DNA of 64,000 nt from Tsukamurella pulmonis (GTDB lineage Bacteria > Actinomycetota > Actinomycetes > Mycobacteriales > Mycobacteriaceae), in contig NZ_FNLF01000002.1 of NCBI RefSeq assembly GCF_900103175.1, positions 3,238,136 to 3,302,135 on the forward strand. The letters are read 5' to 3'. Below, piece after piece: positions 24,303-31,940 of the stretch. The position numbers and the translations under genes were made by a program. Below the pieces are notes generated by a model. It was not told the DNA's origin. It saw nothing but the letters and a program-made list of their open reading frames with translations, and made no database searches. Every line of letters begins with the position of its first letter. Position 1 is the stretch's first letter.

Positions 24303-24751
24303 CCTCAATCTCTGCGCAGGTTCACACAGATGTCGCCCAGCTGTACAGCCGTCATATGCGGGCTATGGATGAAGGTCGCGTCACTGATTGGACCGCCGAC
24401 TTTACTGATTCCGCGACCTTCACGACGAACGCACGTCCGGATACTCAGGAAGGGCGGTGCAACATCGCCACCGAGGCTCGCGACGCCGCGAATAAACTAC
24501 GGGACTCTGGCGACCGTCGACGACATTGCTTGACGAACCTGGAACTGTGCTACGTAGATGGCGACACCACCAGACTACGGGCTGATAGCTATGCTGTAGT
24601 AGTCCGTACACCCCAAGGTGGACCGTCGGCTGTAGAATTCTTGTGCACGTGCACGGACTACCTGGTATTCGAAGCGGGCCGCTGGTCGATAGAACGGCGT
24701 GTTGTTCAACGTGACGACTTGCCGCGGCTTCCCACAGAAGGCGCCATATAG
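24299..24751 (+). CDS. SnoaL-like / NTF2-fold protein
   Basis: This 150-residue protein has the NTF2/ring-hydroxylating-dioxygenase-beta fold pattern: helical start VAQLYSRHMRAMDEGRVTDW, then FTDSATFTT, then strands ending DYLVFEAGRWSIERRVVQRDD. The family includes polyketide cyclases (SnoaL) and small hydroxylase-like proteins. It is translationally coupled (ATGA overlap) to the methyltransferase. No homologue of this role is assigned in the well-known enterocin steps that I recall, so the function is open. It is the last gene of the plus-strand biosynthetic operon. Confidence 0.75.
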   Translation: MTSISAQVHTDVAQLYSRHMRAMDEGRVTDWTADFTDSATFTTNARPDTQEGRCNIATEARDAANKLRDSGDRRRHCLTNLELCYVDGDTTRLRADSYAVVVRTPQGGPSAVEFLCTCTDYLVFEAGRWSIERRVVQRDDLPRLPTEGAI

Positions 24752-24908
24752 CGCTCAGGATTGTTGGACCATAGGAATGGCGGCACACATACGCTTCATG
24801 CGTTTGTGTCAATCCGTTGCGCGCGGCTAACTGCACCCACCTAATAGCGGAACCGATCACTGAGATCGCAACCAAGCATCGTTTAGTGGAAGCTCTGGAT
24901 CTCGATGC

Positions 24909-25490
24909 TTAATTTGGGACCTTTCTTATCATTTGACGCAGAGCAAGTTGCGCACCGTCTCGGTCGGCGATCGCAACGTCACGTTCGCGCTTGACGATGG
25001 CGATTTCTGCGGTGGCGGCGTGCAGTTCTTTCCGAAGACGGGTGTTCTCGTCTTCAATGCGGCAAAGTTCCTTGGCAAGGTCTTGTGCGCTTGTTGCATC
25101 GAGCTGGTCCCCGAGGTTTCGCTGCACACGACGGCGAAGGCGATCACGTTCGCCACGCAGATCACGGATTTCACCTCTCGCATTCGCCAGTTCAGTGCGT
25201 AGACCTTGAGCGGTGCGATCATCGACCGTGTCGTTCGAGCCGCCGTCCTTGTCAAGATTTTGGTTGGATTGCGATTGAATGGCTGTTTCGATTGCCAGCC
25301 GTACAGTGGGGTTATTGTAGACAAACCAGGTTGATACACGCGCGGCGCGGTGGACGCTCGTGAAGCTTACTTGTTCGCCGTGGGTCACCATTTCGTCGAT
25401 TTTGTCCAACGTGGCGGTCTGTTTTCCCGCCGCGGCGGCACGGCGTGCTGCGACTAAGTGTTGCGTTCGTGCGTCAGACGATGTCTTCAT
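24909..25490 (-). CDS. tnpC: DUF6262-like coiled-coil protein, TnpC of the Tn554-like element
   Basis: This 193-residue protein has an N-terminal helical/HTH-like region (KIDEMVTHGEQVSFTSVHRAARVSTWFVYNNPTVRLAI), then a long charged coiled coil from about residue 100 to 185 (RTELANARGEIRDLRGERDRLRRRV and so on). Proteins of this type always sit beside paired tyrosine recombinases in Tn554-like elements, where TnpC modulates orientation and efficiency of transposition. Its start overlaps the tnpB stop by 17 bases. The assignment rests on gene context and architecture. Confidence 0.8.
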   Translation of the reverse strand: MKTSSDARTQHLVAARRAAAAGKQTATLDKIDEMVTHGEQVSFTSVHRAARVSTWFVYNNPTVRLAIETAIQSQSNQNLDKDGGSNDTVDDRTAQGLRTELANARGEIRDLRGERDRLRRRVQRNLGDQLDATSAQDLAKELCRIEDENTRLRKELHAATAEIAIVKRERDVAIADRDGAQLALRQMIRKVPN

Positions 25491-27636
25491 CGAGCCTCCG
25501 TCGCAGGCTTCCTATGGGGATGATTGCTGCTTGGCGGGCCTTTCGGAGATCTGTGCAGGCTGATTCGATGGCTGTCTTCTCCGACTCGGGGAGCGCTGCG
25601 AGTTGCTTACGCATCGTGTCGGCGATTTGCTCGTAGGACTTGATCTGAGCGTCGAGGTTGTCGGTCACCCAGCCGGCCGCGTCGACAGTTAGGGCGATAG
25701 CTCGGTCCGCGCGTAGCTGCGCTACTTGTTGTTCGATCGCTGCAAGGTAGGAGGGGTCTGATCGGTAGAAGCTGCAGCCACTACACTGGAACCGGATGGG
25801 GCAGCTCTGACCTCCCGCTTTGACGTTGCTCGGCTCGGTGCAGTTGCCGTACGCCGTTGCCACGCTTGCCCGCTCATAGGATAGCTCGCCAGCAAACGGC
25901 GCGGCCGTACCTGTTCGGTCGACGGCCATTTTCGAGACCAGCGCCACCGCTTTCTGCTTCCGGGTAAGCGTGACCTGGTAGTAGCCCATCGTGGTGCTGA
26001 CTTCCCGATGATCCATCAGATCCCGGAGAACGTCGACTGGAGTGCCGTTGTCTGCGTGCCGTTGCGCGTATGCGTGCCGGAAGCCATATAGTTCAAGGTC
26101 CTCTGCCCGGAATGACGCTGCGGGTTCCGAGAACCCCTGAGGAGGGGGGATGATCTCAGCCCAGGCGTTGAAGATCTTGCGGAACTGGCTGGAGTTCATG
26201 TGTTCGCGCCGTTCCTTGTTCCGGCCTCCCAGGGCGGGAAATAGGTAGCCGACGCATGCTGTCGGCAAATAGAGCGTCCACAGACGTTGGCGCCATGCCT
26301 CGATTACGTCGGCCGTCGAGGTGTCGATGGGCAGACGGCGCTTGTGCCGGCCAGCTTTGGTGTTGTCGTAGATCAGAGAGGGCTGGTCGCGGATGTACTC
26401 AATTGGGTTGTCACTGAGCCTGGCGATCTCGCTTGGTCGTCGGCCGGTATCGCGCAGCACTTGGTAGAACACCTTGTACATCTGTCGGACATCGTCGAGA
26501 TCCCACCCCTTGGGCGTGAAAGAGGAGGTTGTGCCGAGTAGATGCAGTTGCCCGTCGAGGTAGGCGGTCCACTCCTCTGGGATGGCCCGTCCAAGATCGT
26601 CCTCAGCGGCGCTCGGGCGGCGGGGCGTGTGCTCCGGGCGGACCGCGAACGTTCCTGGAATATGGTCCATAAGCCCGCTACTGCGAGCGTGCTCAGTCAA
26701 TCGGCGCCACCAACCGATGATCGCCTGGCTGTGGGTGGCGGAGTATGGGCGGTCGGTCTTCGGATTGACCGCCGCCGCGATGGTGCGGCATATCTCCGCC
26801 ATGTCTCCGGCATTGAGGCTTTCTGGGGCGTTGCCGTTGCGTCGCCCCGTCAGCGCAACGCTCGCGAGCTCTGCAGCTTGAATGTACCGCTGACACTCGG
26901 CGACGTTCGGCCGCAGGGACCTGAGCACGTCGCGGGTGAGATCCCTAAGCCACTGTTGCCGGACTACGGTGAAGTCAAGACTGCCGGTGACGGCGACATA
27001 GCTTCGGTCGCGGTGCGAGACCAATCCAACAAGGGCACAGTCCCAGATATCGCCTTCGGTGCCATCCTCGCCCCTGTGGCGAAGTTCAAGGCGGCGCAAC
27101 GCCTGTTGCAACGACCTCAGTACCGCTCGCGGCATCCCGGTGTAGTGCGTGTCATCTTGATCAAGGAGAGTTGTCGCGGCCGCAGGAAGGCGACTGACCA
27201 AGCACCGCACATGCATTGGCCTGATCGCGATTTGTTGCCGGTCACGGTCCTGCAGGCCGTACAGGATCTCGTTTCGAAGGGCTGGTGTTAGCGCGGCCAG
27301 CGTGAACCGGCCCGCAGCTCCCGGATCGGTGCTGCGCCGACCGTGCAGCCTTCGCGGAGGTAGCGTCGCTCCAGGGGGGAGCTTGCCTTTTGCTTTTCGG
27401 CAGCCAGTACATAATTGGGTGTCGCCGTCGACGACTACCTCACATCCATCGCGCAGGCAGATGGAGATCCCTGTTTGCGCGGATTCGAGCGATCCGACGA
27501 ACGAGAAACTGTCAGGGTCCCATTCGTCGGGACGCCATGGCTGCTGGTCGAGAGCTGCTGCGACGAACTCGTCCCAACTCTGATGTGTGGCAGCGGGAAC
27601 CGCCTTCTCGGGCGGGTCGAACGCAATGACGGTCAT
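25474..27636 (-). CDS. tnpB: tyrosine recombinase TnpB of the Tn554-like element
   Basis: This 720-residue protein is close to the large recombinase of Tn554-like elements. A CxxC-type motif lies near residue 85 (CEVVVDGDTQLCTGC). The catalytic domain carries Arg in DTGRRPSEIARL (about residue 402), the His/Arg box YGFRHAYAQRHADNG (about 515-530), DHREVSTTMGYY with the nucleophile Tyr near 553, and a C-terminal Cys group CPIRFQCSGC. It acts with TnpA in site-specific integration and excision. Its start overlaps the tnpA stop by four bases. No frameshift is seen. Confidence 0.9.
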   Translation of the reverse strand: MTVIAFDPPEKAVPAATHQSWDEFVAAALDQQPWRPDEWDPDSFSFVGSLESAQTGISICLRDGCEVVVDGDTQLCTGCRKAKGKLPPGATLPPRRLHGRRSTDPGAAGRFTLAALTPALRNEILYGLQDRDRQQIAIRPMHVRCLVSRLPAAATTLLDQDDTHYTGMPRAVLRSLQQALRRLELRHRGEDGTEGDIWDCALVGLVSHRDRSYVAVTGSLDFTVVRQQWLRDLTRDVLRSLRPNVAECQRYIQAAELASVALTGRRNGNAPESLNAGDMAEICRTIAAAVNPKTDRPYSATHSQAIIGWWRRLTEHARSSGLMDHIPGTFAVRPEHTPRRPSAAEDDLGRAIPEEWTAYLDGQLHLLGTTSSFTPKGWDLDDVRQMYKVFYQVLRDTGRRPSEIARLSDNPIEYIRDQPSLIYDNTKAGRHKRRLPIDTSTADVIEAWRQRLWTLYLPTACVGYLFPALGGRNKERREHMNSSQFRKIFNAWAEIIPPPQGFSEPAASFRAEDLELYGFRHAYAQRHADNGTPVDVLRDLMDHREVSTTMGYYQVTLTRKQKAVALVSKMAVDRTGTAAPFAGELSYERASVATAYGNCTEPSNVKAGGQSCPIRFQCSGCSFYRSDPSYLAAIEQQVAQLRADRAIALTVDAAGWVTDNLDAQIKSYEQIADTMRKQLAALPESEKTAIESACTDLRKARQAAIIPIGSLRRRLDEDIV

Positions 27637-28763
27637 CGCGCCCCCTGCTGGCGCGCCGCATGGACGGCCGCGACCGCCGCACGGGTCCGTGCATCGCTGG
27701 CGTGAATATAGATACTGGTCGACTCCGAGGTCGCATGTCCGAGAAGGTTCTGAACAACGTCGATCTCACTGCCAGCAGCGATCCACTCCGTTGCCGCCGA
27801 GTGCCGAAACATGTGTGGCGTCGCCCTGAACCCACATTTGCGTCCAAGCCCACTGACTATCTGGTAGGCGTTCGAGTACGTCATCGGCCCGCCTGCCTCA
27901 GCTCCTCGATAGTTGACGAACAGAAACCTGCCCTGTCGATCTCCCAACAAGGTAAACCGTTCATGCTGGTAGTCGCGGTAGTCGCTGACGAAGCTGTCCG
28001 CGACCGGCACGTGGCGAGGGGTCTTCGACTTCGCGATCGCGTAGTTCCGATTATCGGTTCGCCGTCTGACGTGGAAGTGCGGTCCAGACACGGCACATCC
28101 GAGCGCACGAGAGTTGGGCAAGAGGTGAATGTCCTCACTGAGGAGTCCTAGGGTTTCACCGATGCGAGGGCCACCTTCGTGCAGAACACGCAGCAAGAAC
28201 CGATCCCGGGCAGTCTTCGCGTACTCACGCATCGCCAGCACCTGCTCGTCGCTGAAAACTTCCGGCGGTCGCTCAGCGACCTTGACCCGCAGCGCGTTAA
28301 TCCGCGTCCGGTGGAACTGCCCTCCCTCTCCGCGCCCCAGGGCGCGACTCTGCTGGATCCAGCGTTTCTCGACGAGTCGGTCAGCGATAGCGGCGTCGAT
28401 GTGACCGTTTGCTGCGCAAAAGCGGAGGAACTCTGTGACCGCCGTCAACATCACACTCACTGTTCGGGGAGCCCGCGGCCTCCCTGTCCTCGCGCTCGGA
28501 ACGACCTGAAGGTGCCGCTTAAACCGAACCAGATCAAGCACGTTGACACTCTGCCATCGCACCCCATCGGCCGCCGCCCACGTCAGGAACGCTGCGACCG
28601 CCAACATGTAGGTACGGATCGTGTTCGGCGACTTCTCAGCCCCCTCCATCGAGACAGCAAATCGCATCGCCTCCGGATGCGGATCGAACTGCTCGTCGTC
28701 CACCACCAACCACGTCGACCATCCCGCCCGGTGCCGTGCCTGCTCAACCTTCCACCGCATCAC
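27633..28763 (-). CDS. tnpA: tyrosine recombinase TnpA of the Tn554-like element
   Basis: This 376-residue integrase has an N-terminal SAM-like core-binding domain (NTIRTYMLAVAAFLTWAAADG, about residues 50-70) and the catalytic domain: Arg in EGGPRIGETLGLL (about 201), HMFRHSAATEW (about 320) and the nucleophile Tyr in HATSESTSIYIHAS (about 352). The GTG at 28763 and the ATG at 28760 both follow a very strong GGAGGGAGGGGGG site. It is the first gene of the transposition operon, reading inward from the right end 109 bases away. Confidence 0.92.
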   Translation of the reverse strand: MMRWKVEQARHRAGWSTWLVVDDEQFDPHPEAMRFAVSMEGAEKSPNTIRTYMLAVAAFLTWAAADGVRWQSVNVLDLVRFKRHLQVVPSARTGRPRAPRTVSVMLTAVTEFLRFCAANGHIDAAIADRLVEKRWIQQSRALGRGEGGQFHRTRINALRVKVAERPPEVFSDEQVLAMREYAKTARDRFLLRVLHEGGPRIGETLGLLSEDIHLLPNSRALGCAVSGPHFHVRRRTDNRNYAIAKSKTPRHVPVADSFVSDYRDYQHERFTLLGDRQGRFLFVNYRGAEAGGPMTYSNAYQIVSGLGRKCGFRATPHMFRHSAATEWIAAGSEIDVVQNLLGHATSESTSIYIHASDARTRAAVAAVHAARQQGAR

Positions 28764-28871
28764 CCCCCTCCCTCCGCCTACCGCCCGCCGTCACTCGCTA
28801 CTAAAAGATAGATGTGAGCCACAATAGCAGCTAACCCTCGTAACACACGTCCCTCACCTGCAGAGTGTGGG
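28764..28871. promoter_or_regulatory. right terminal region of the element with the transposition promoter
   Basis: This is a short AT-richer stretch between the tnpA start and the right inverted repeat. It must contain the tnpA promoter and the recombinase-binding sites; GATAGAT and TATAGATAA are similar subterminal words. Confidence 0.45.
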
Positions 28872-28885
28872 TATAGATAACCCGC
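28872..28885 (+). repeat. right end: terminal inverted repeat plus att core
   Basis: TATAGATAA (28872-28880) is the inverted partner of 740-748. The core ACCCGC (28880-28885) differs from the left core ACTCGT at two synonymous positions, as expected if one core came from a previous integration site. Confidence 0.75.
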
Positions 28886-29320
28886 AACGACGTGCTCGAC
28901 CGGGACCTCGAGGACAAGACCTACGTGCGCACGTCCGGCTGCCCCACCGCGGTCGCGACAGGCGTGCTGGTCGACCCGTACGGCGGCGCCACCATCCGCT
29001 TCCAGCGCGGCGCGAAGACCTCCGCGAAGGTGCAGATCGACCACGTCATCGCGCTGGCCTACGCCTGGGACATGGGCGCGTGGTCGTGGGACGACGCCAA
29101 GCGCGCCACCTTCGCCAACGATCCGCGCAACCTGGTCGCTGTCGACGGTCCGGCGAACGAGAACAAGCGCGACTCTCCCCCGGGCCGGTGGATGCCCTCG
29201 AACGAGCGCTTCCACTGCCAGTACGCCCGGCAGTTCTCCTTCGTCGCCCGCGAGTACGGCCTGTCCGTCGACCGGGCCTCCGCGGCGGTGATCGACCGGG
29301 CCGCGCAGAGCTGCCCCTGA
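28886..29320 (+). pseudogene. HNH endonuclease family (DUF1524) gene, 3' half
   Basis: This continues the frame of 442-738. NDVLDRDLEDKT leads into the two-Cys region (RTSGCPTAV), the HNH-like IDHVIALAYAWDMGAWSWDD, FANDPRNLVAVDGPANENKRD and WMPSNERFHCQYA, ending in a stop at 29318-29320. A GTG at 28892 could in principle start a 142-residue product containing the whole catalytic part but without a secretion signal; no ribosome site is seen there. Base composition is host-like. Confidence 0.92.
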
Positions 29321-29367
29321 GCTTCGCTCCGCCCGCCGTCGCTGCTCTGTACCGCGCCGCACCCAGT

Positions 29368-29393
29368 AAACAAGCATTGCTGCTTGTTTTTTT
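29368..29393 (+). terminator. intrinsic terminator after the HNH gene
   Basis: Hairpin AAACAAGCA-TTGC-TGCTTGTTT followed directly by a T run. Confidence 0.85.
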
Positions 29394-29412
29394 CGGTCCG
29401 GGCTGACAGAGT

Positions 29413-30201
29413 GTGCGCGTGCCCACTTCAGCCCCCGTGTTCGATGCGCTCGAGTCCACCTCGGCCGCGGTCGCCGCGATCGCCGACTCCCTCACCGACT
29501 GGTCGGTCCCCACCCCCGCCGAGGGCTGGACCGTCGCCCACCAGGTAGCCCACCTCGCCTGGACCGACGAGGTCTCCCTCGTCGCCGCCACCGACCCCGA
29601 CGGCTTCACCGCGATCCTGCAGGACGCGATGGCCGACCCGATGGGCTTCGTCGACGCCGGGGCGGCCGAGCTCGCAGCCGACCCCGACCTCCGCGCGCGC
29701 TGGGACCGCGCTCGCGCCGCGCTCGCGATCGCCCTGCGCGAGGCCGACCCCGGCACCCAGCTGCCCTGGTTCGGCCCGCCCATGCGGCCGGCCACCATGG
29801 CGAACGCCCGGCTCATGGAGACCTGGGCGCACGGCCTCGACATCGCCGACGCGGCGGGCGTCGAGCTGGACGCCCCCGAGGCGCTGCCCCACGTCGCCAA
29901 GATCGCCTACAAGACCCGCGACTTCGCCTACACGATCAACGGCCAGACGCCGCCCGCCGAGCCCTTCGACGTCTTCCTGGTCGCCGCCGACGGCTCCGAG
30001 GTCAGCTTCGGCCCCGGCGACGCCGCACAGCGCGTGACGGGCTCGCTCGAGGACTTCTGCCGCCTCGCGACCCAGCGCGTCAACGTGGCCGACACCGATC
30101 TCGTCGCCACCGGCGCCGACGCCGCTCACTGGCTGACCATCGCGCAGTGCTTCGCCGGCGCCCCCGGCACCGGCCGCGCCCCGCAGGAGGGAACAGCATG
30201 A
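29413..30201 (+). CDS. TIGR03084-family protein (DinB/mycothiol maleylpyruvate isomerase-like)
   Basis: This 262-residue protein has the DinB-like fold: GWTVAHQVAHLAWTDE near residue 40 with metal-ligand His residues, and MRPATMANARLMETWAHGLDIADAAG near 130 with the third ligand His. Such proteins are presumed metal- or thiol-dependent enzymes. GTG 29413 or 29419 are possible starts. The stop overlaps the start of the AtuA-like gene by four bases, making it the first gene of the catabolic operon. TIGR03084 genes often accompany AtuA-like genes; the role is unknown. Confidence 0.85.
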   Translation: MRVPTSAPVFDALESTSAAVAAIADSLTDWSVPTPAEGWTVAHQVAHLAWTDEVSLVAATDPDGFTAILQDAMADPMGFVDAGAAELAADPDLRARWDRARAALAIALREADPGTQLPWFGPPMRPATMANARLMETWAHGLDIADAAGVELDAPEALPHVAKIAYKTRDFAYTINGQTPPAEPFDVFLVAADGSEVSFGPGDAAQRVTGSLEDFCRLATQRVNVADTDLVATGADAAHWLTIAQCFAGAPGTGRAPQEGTA

Positions 30202-31940
30202 CCCGCACCATCAGCATCGCCAACGTCTCGGGCTTCTACGGCGACCGCGCGGCCGCCCTGGGCGAGATGCTCGCCGGCCCCCGCGTCGACTACATCACCG
30301 GCGACTACCTCGCCGAGCTCACCATGCTCATCCTCGGGCGCGACCGGCTCAAGGACGCCGACCTCGGCTACGCCAAGACCTTCCTGCGGCACCTCACGCC
30401 GCACCTGGGCCTCCTCGCCGAGCGCGGCACCAAGGTCGTCGTCAACGCCGGCGGCCTCAACCCGGGCGGCCTCGCCGCCGCCGTCGAGAAGGCCATCGAG
30501 AACGCAGACGAGTCCGCCCGTCATCTCACGGTCGGCTGGGTCGACGGTGACGATCTCATCGCCCGGTCCGCGGAGCTCGGCGTGCCGAACGCCGTGACCG
30601 CCAACGCCTACCTGGGCGCCTTCGGCATCGCCGAGTGCCTGACCGCGGGCGCCGACATCGTCATCACGGGCCGCGTCACCGACGCCTCCGTGATCCTCGG
30701 CCCCGCCATCGCCGAGTTCGGGTGGCAGCGCACCGACTTCGACGCGCTCGCCGGCGCCGTCGCGGCGGGCCACATCATCGAGTGCGGCACCCAGGCCACC
30801 GGCGGCAACTACGCCTTCTTCGACCGCCACCCGATCGAGCGACTGCTGCACCCCGGCTTCCCCATCGCCGAGATCGCCGACGACGGTTCCTTCGCCATCA
30901 CCAAGCAGCCGGGCAGCGGCGGCGTGGTCGAGGTGGGCACCGTCACCGCGCAGTTGCTCTACGAGGTCACCGGTCAGCGGTACGCCAATCCCGATGTCAC
31001 CCTGCGCCTGGACTCCATGACGCTGGCCCAGGACGGCGACGATCGCGTCACCGTCACGGGCGTGCGCGGCGAGGCGCCGTCCGCCACGACCAAGGTCGCC
31101 ACCACCACGCTCGGCGGCTTCCGCAACGAGATCGCCTTCCTGCTCACCGGAATCGACGTCGAGCGCAAGGCGGCGCTGCTCGAGGCGCAGCTGCGCGCGG
31201 CGCTCGATCCGGCACCGTCGGGCCTGCAGTTCCGCCTCGCCCGCACGGATCACCCCGACGCCCCCACCGAGGCGGCCGCGTCGGCCACCCTGACAGCCGT
31301 GGCGTGGGACACCGATCCGAACCGGGTCGGCCGCGCCTTCAGTTCCGCGGCGGTCGAACTCGCGCTCGCGACCTACCCCGGCGCCTCGCCGATGGCGCCC
31401 CCGTCGAGCGGCGGGCCCTACGGCGTCTACCAGGCGGTGTACGTGCCCAACGAGGACGTGCCGCACCGGGCGCACCGTCCCGACGGGACCGTCGTGGAGA
31501 TCGCGCCGCCGCTGGTGGTCCAGGAGCTCCCGGCCGACCCGTCGCAGCCGGGCACCGCGCCGTCGCCGGCCACCACCGCGACCGCCCGGGTGCCGCTCGG
31601 CACCGTCTTCGGCGCCCGCAGCGGCGACAAGGGCGGCAGCGCGAACGTGGGCGTGTGGGCGGAGTCCGACGAGGCCTACGAGTGGCTCCGCAGTAATCTG
31701 ACCGAACAGGCTCTGCGCGAACTCCTTCCGGAGGCTGCGGAACTCCCCGTCCGCCGGTACGAGCTGCCCAACCTCAAGGCCCTCAACTTCGTCATCGAGG
31801 ACCTGCTCGGCAAGGGCGTCGCGCACGGCTACCGGTTCGACCCGCAGGCCAAGGGGGTCGGCGAATGGCTCCGCGGCCGCTACGTCGACCTGCCCGTCGG
31901 CCTGCTGCCCGCCGGCCACACGACCAAGGAGATCGCATGA
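30198..31940 (+). CDS. atuA: acyclic terpene utilisation AtuA family protein
   Basis: This 580-residue member of the AtuA (former DUF1446) family starts at the ATG at 30198: ISIANVSGFYGDRAAALGEML. Family segments follow: YITGDYLAELTMLILGRDR, KVVVNAGGLNPGGLA, ADIVITGRVTDASVILGPA and IIECGTQATGGNYAFF, with the C-terminal GARSGDKGGSANVGVWA domain. AtuA is required for citronellol/geraniol catabolism in Pseudomonas, but its reaction is not established. It overlaps both neighbours by ATGA-type junctions, so it is tightly coupled with the acyl-CoA enzymes that follow. Confidence 0.9.
   Translation: MTRTISIANVSGFYGDRAAALGEMLAGPRVDYITGDYLAELTMLILGRDRLKDADLGYAKTFLRHLTPHLGLLAERGTKVVVNAGGLNPGGLAAAVEKAIENADESARHLTVGWVDGDDLIARSAELGVPNAVTANAYLGAFGIAECLTAGADIVITGRVTDASVILGPAIAEFGWQRTDFDALAGAVAAGHIIECGTQATGGNYAFFDRHPIERLLHPGFPIAEIADDGSFAITKQPGSGGVVEVGTVTAQLLYEVTGQRYANPDVTLRLDSMTLAQDGDDRVTVTGVRGEAPSATTKVATTTLGGFRNEIAFLLTGIDVERKAALLEAQLRAALDPAPSGLQFRLARTDHPDAPTEAAASATLTAVAWDTDPNRVGRAFSSAAVELALATYPGASPMAPPSSGGPYGVYQAVYVPNEDVPHRAHRPDGTVVEIAPPLVVQELPADPSQPGTAPSPATTATARVPLGTVFGARSGDKGGSANVGVWAESDEAYEWLRSNLTEQALRELLPEAAELPVRRYELPNLKALNFVIEDLLGKGVAHGYRFDPQAKGVGEWLRGRYVDLPVGLLPAGHTTKEIA

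Larger units (their letters stand above)
739..28879. mobile_element. Tn554-like transposon carrying an enterocin-type polyketide cluster
   Basis: The element is bounded by the two halves of one DUF1524 gene. At its right end lie three overlapping minus-strand genes in Tn554 order: tnpA-like tyrosine recombinase (28763-27633), tnpB-like tyrosine recombinase (27636-25474) and a DUF6262/TnpC-like coiled-coil protein (25490-24909). The outermost bases contain a 9-bp inverted repeat (740-748 and 28872-28880) next to similar 6-bp cores, ACTCGT at 733-738 and ACCCGC at 28880-28885, which both encode Thr-Arg. Tn554 relatives integrate site-specifically without a classical target duplication and carry donor-derived core bases, which fits. 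Exact ends are uncertain by a few bases because the core is shared. Cargo is 11-24 kb of biosynthetic genes plus two later insertions. Confidence 0.88.
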
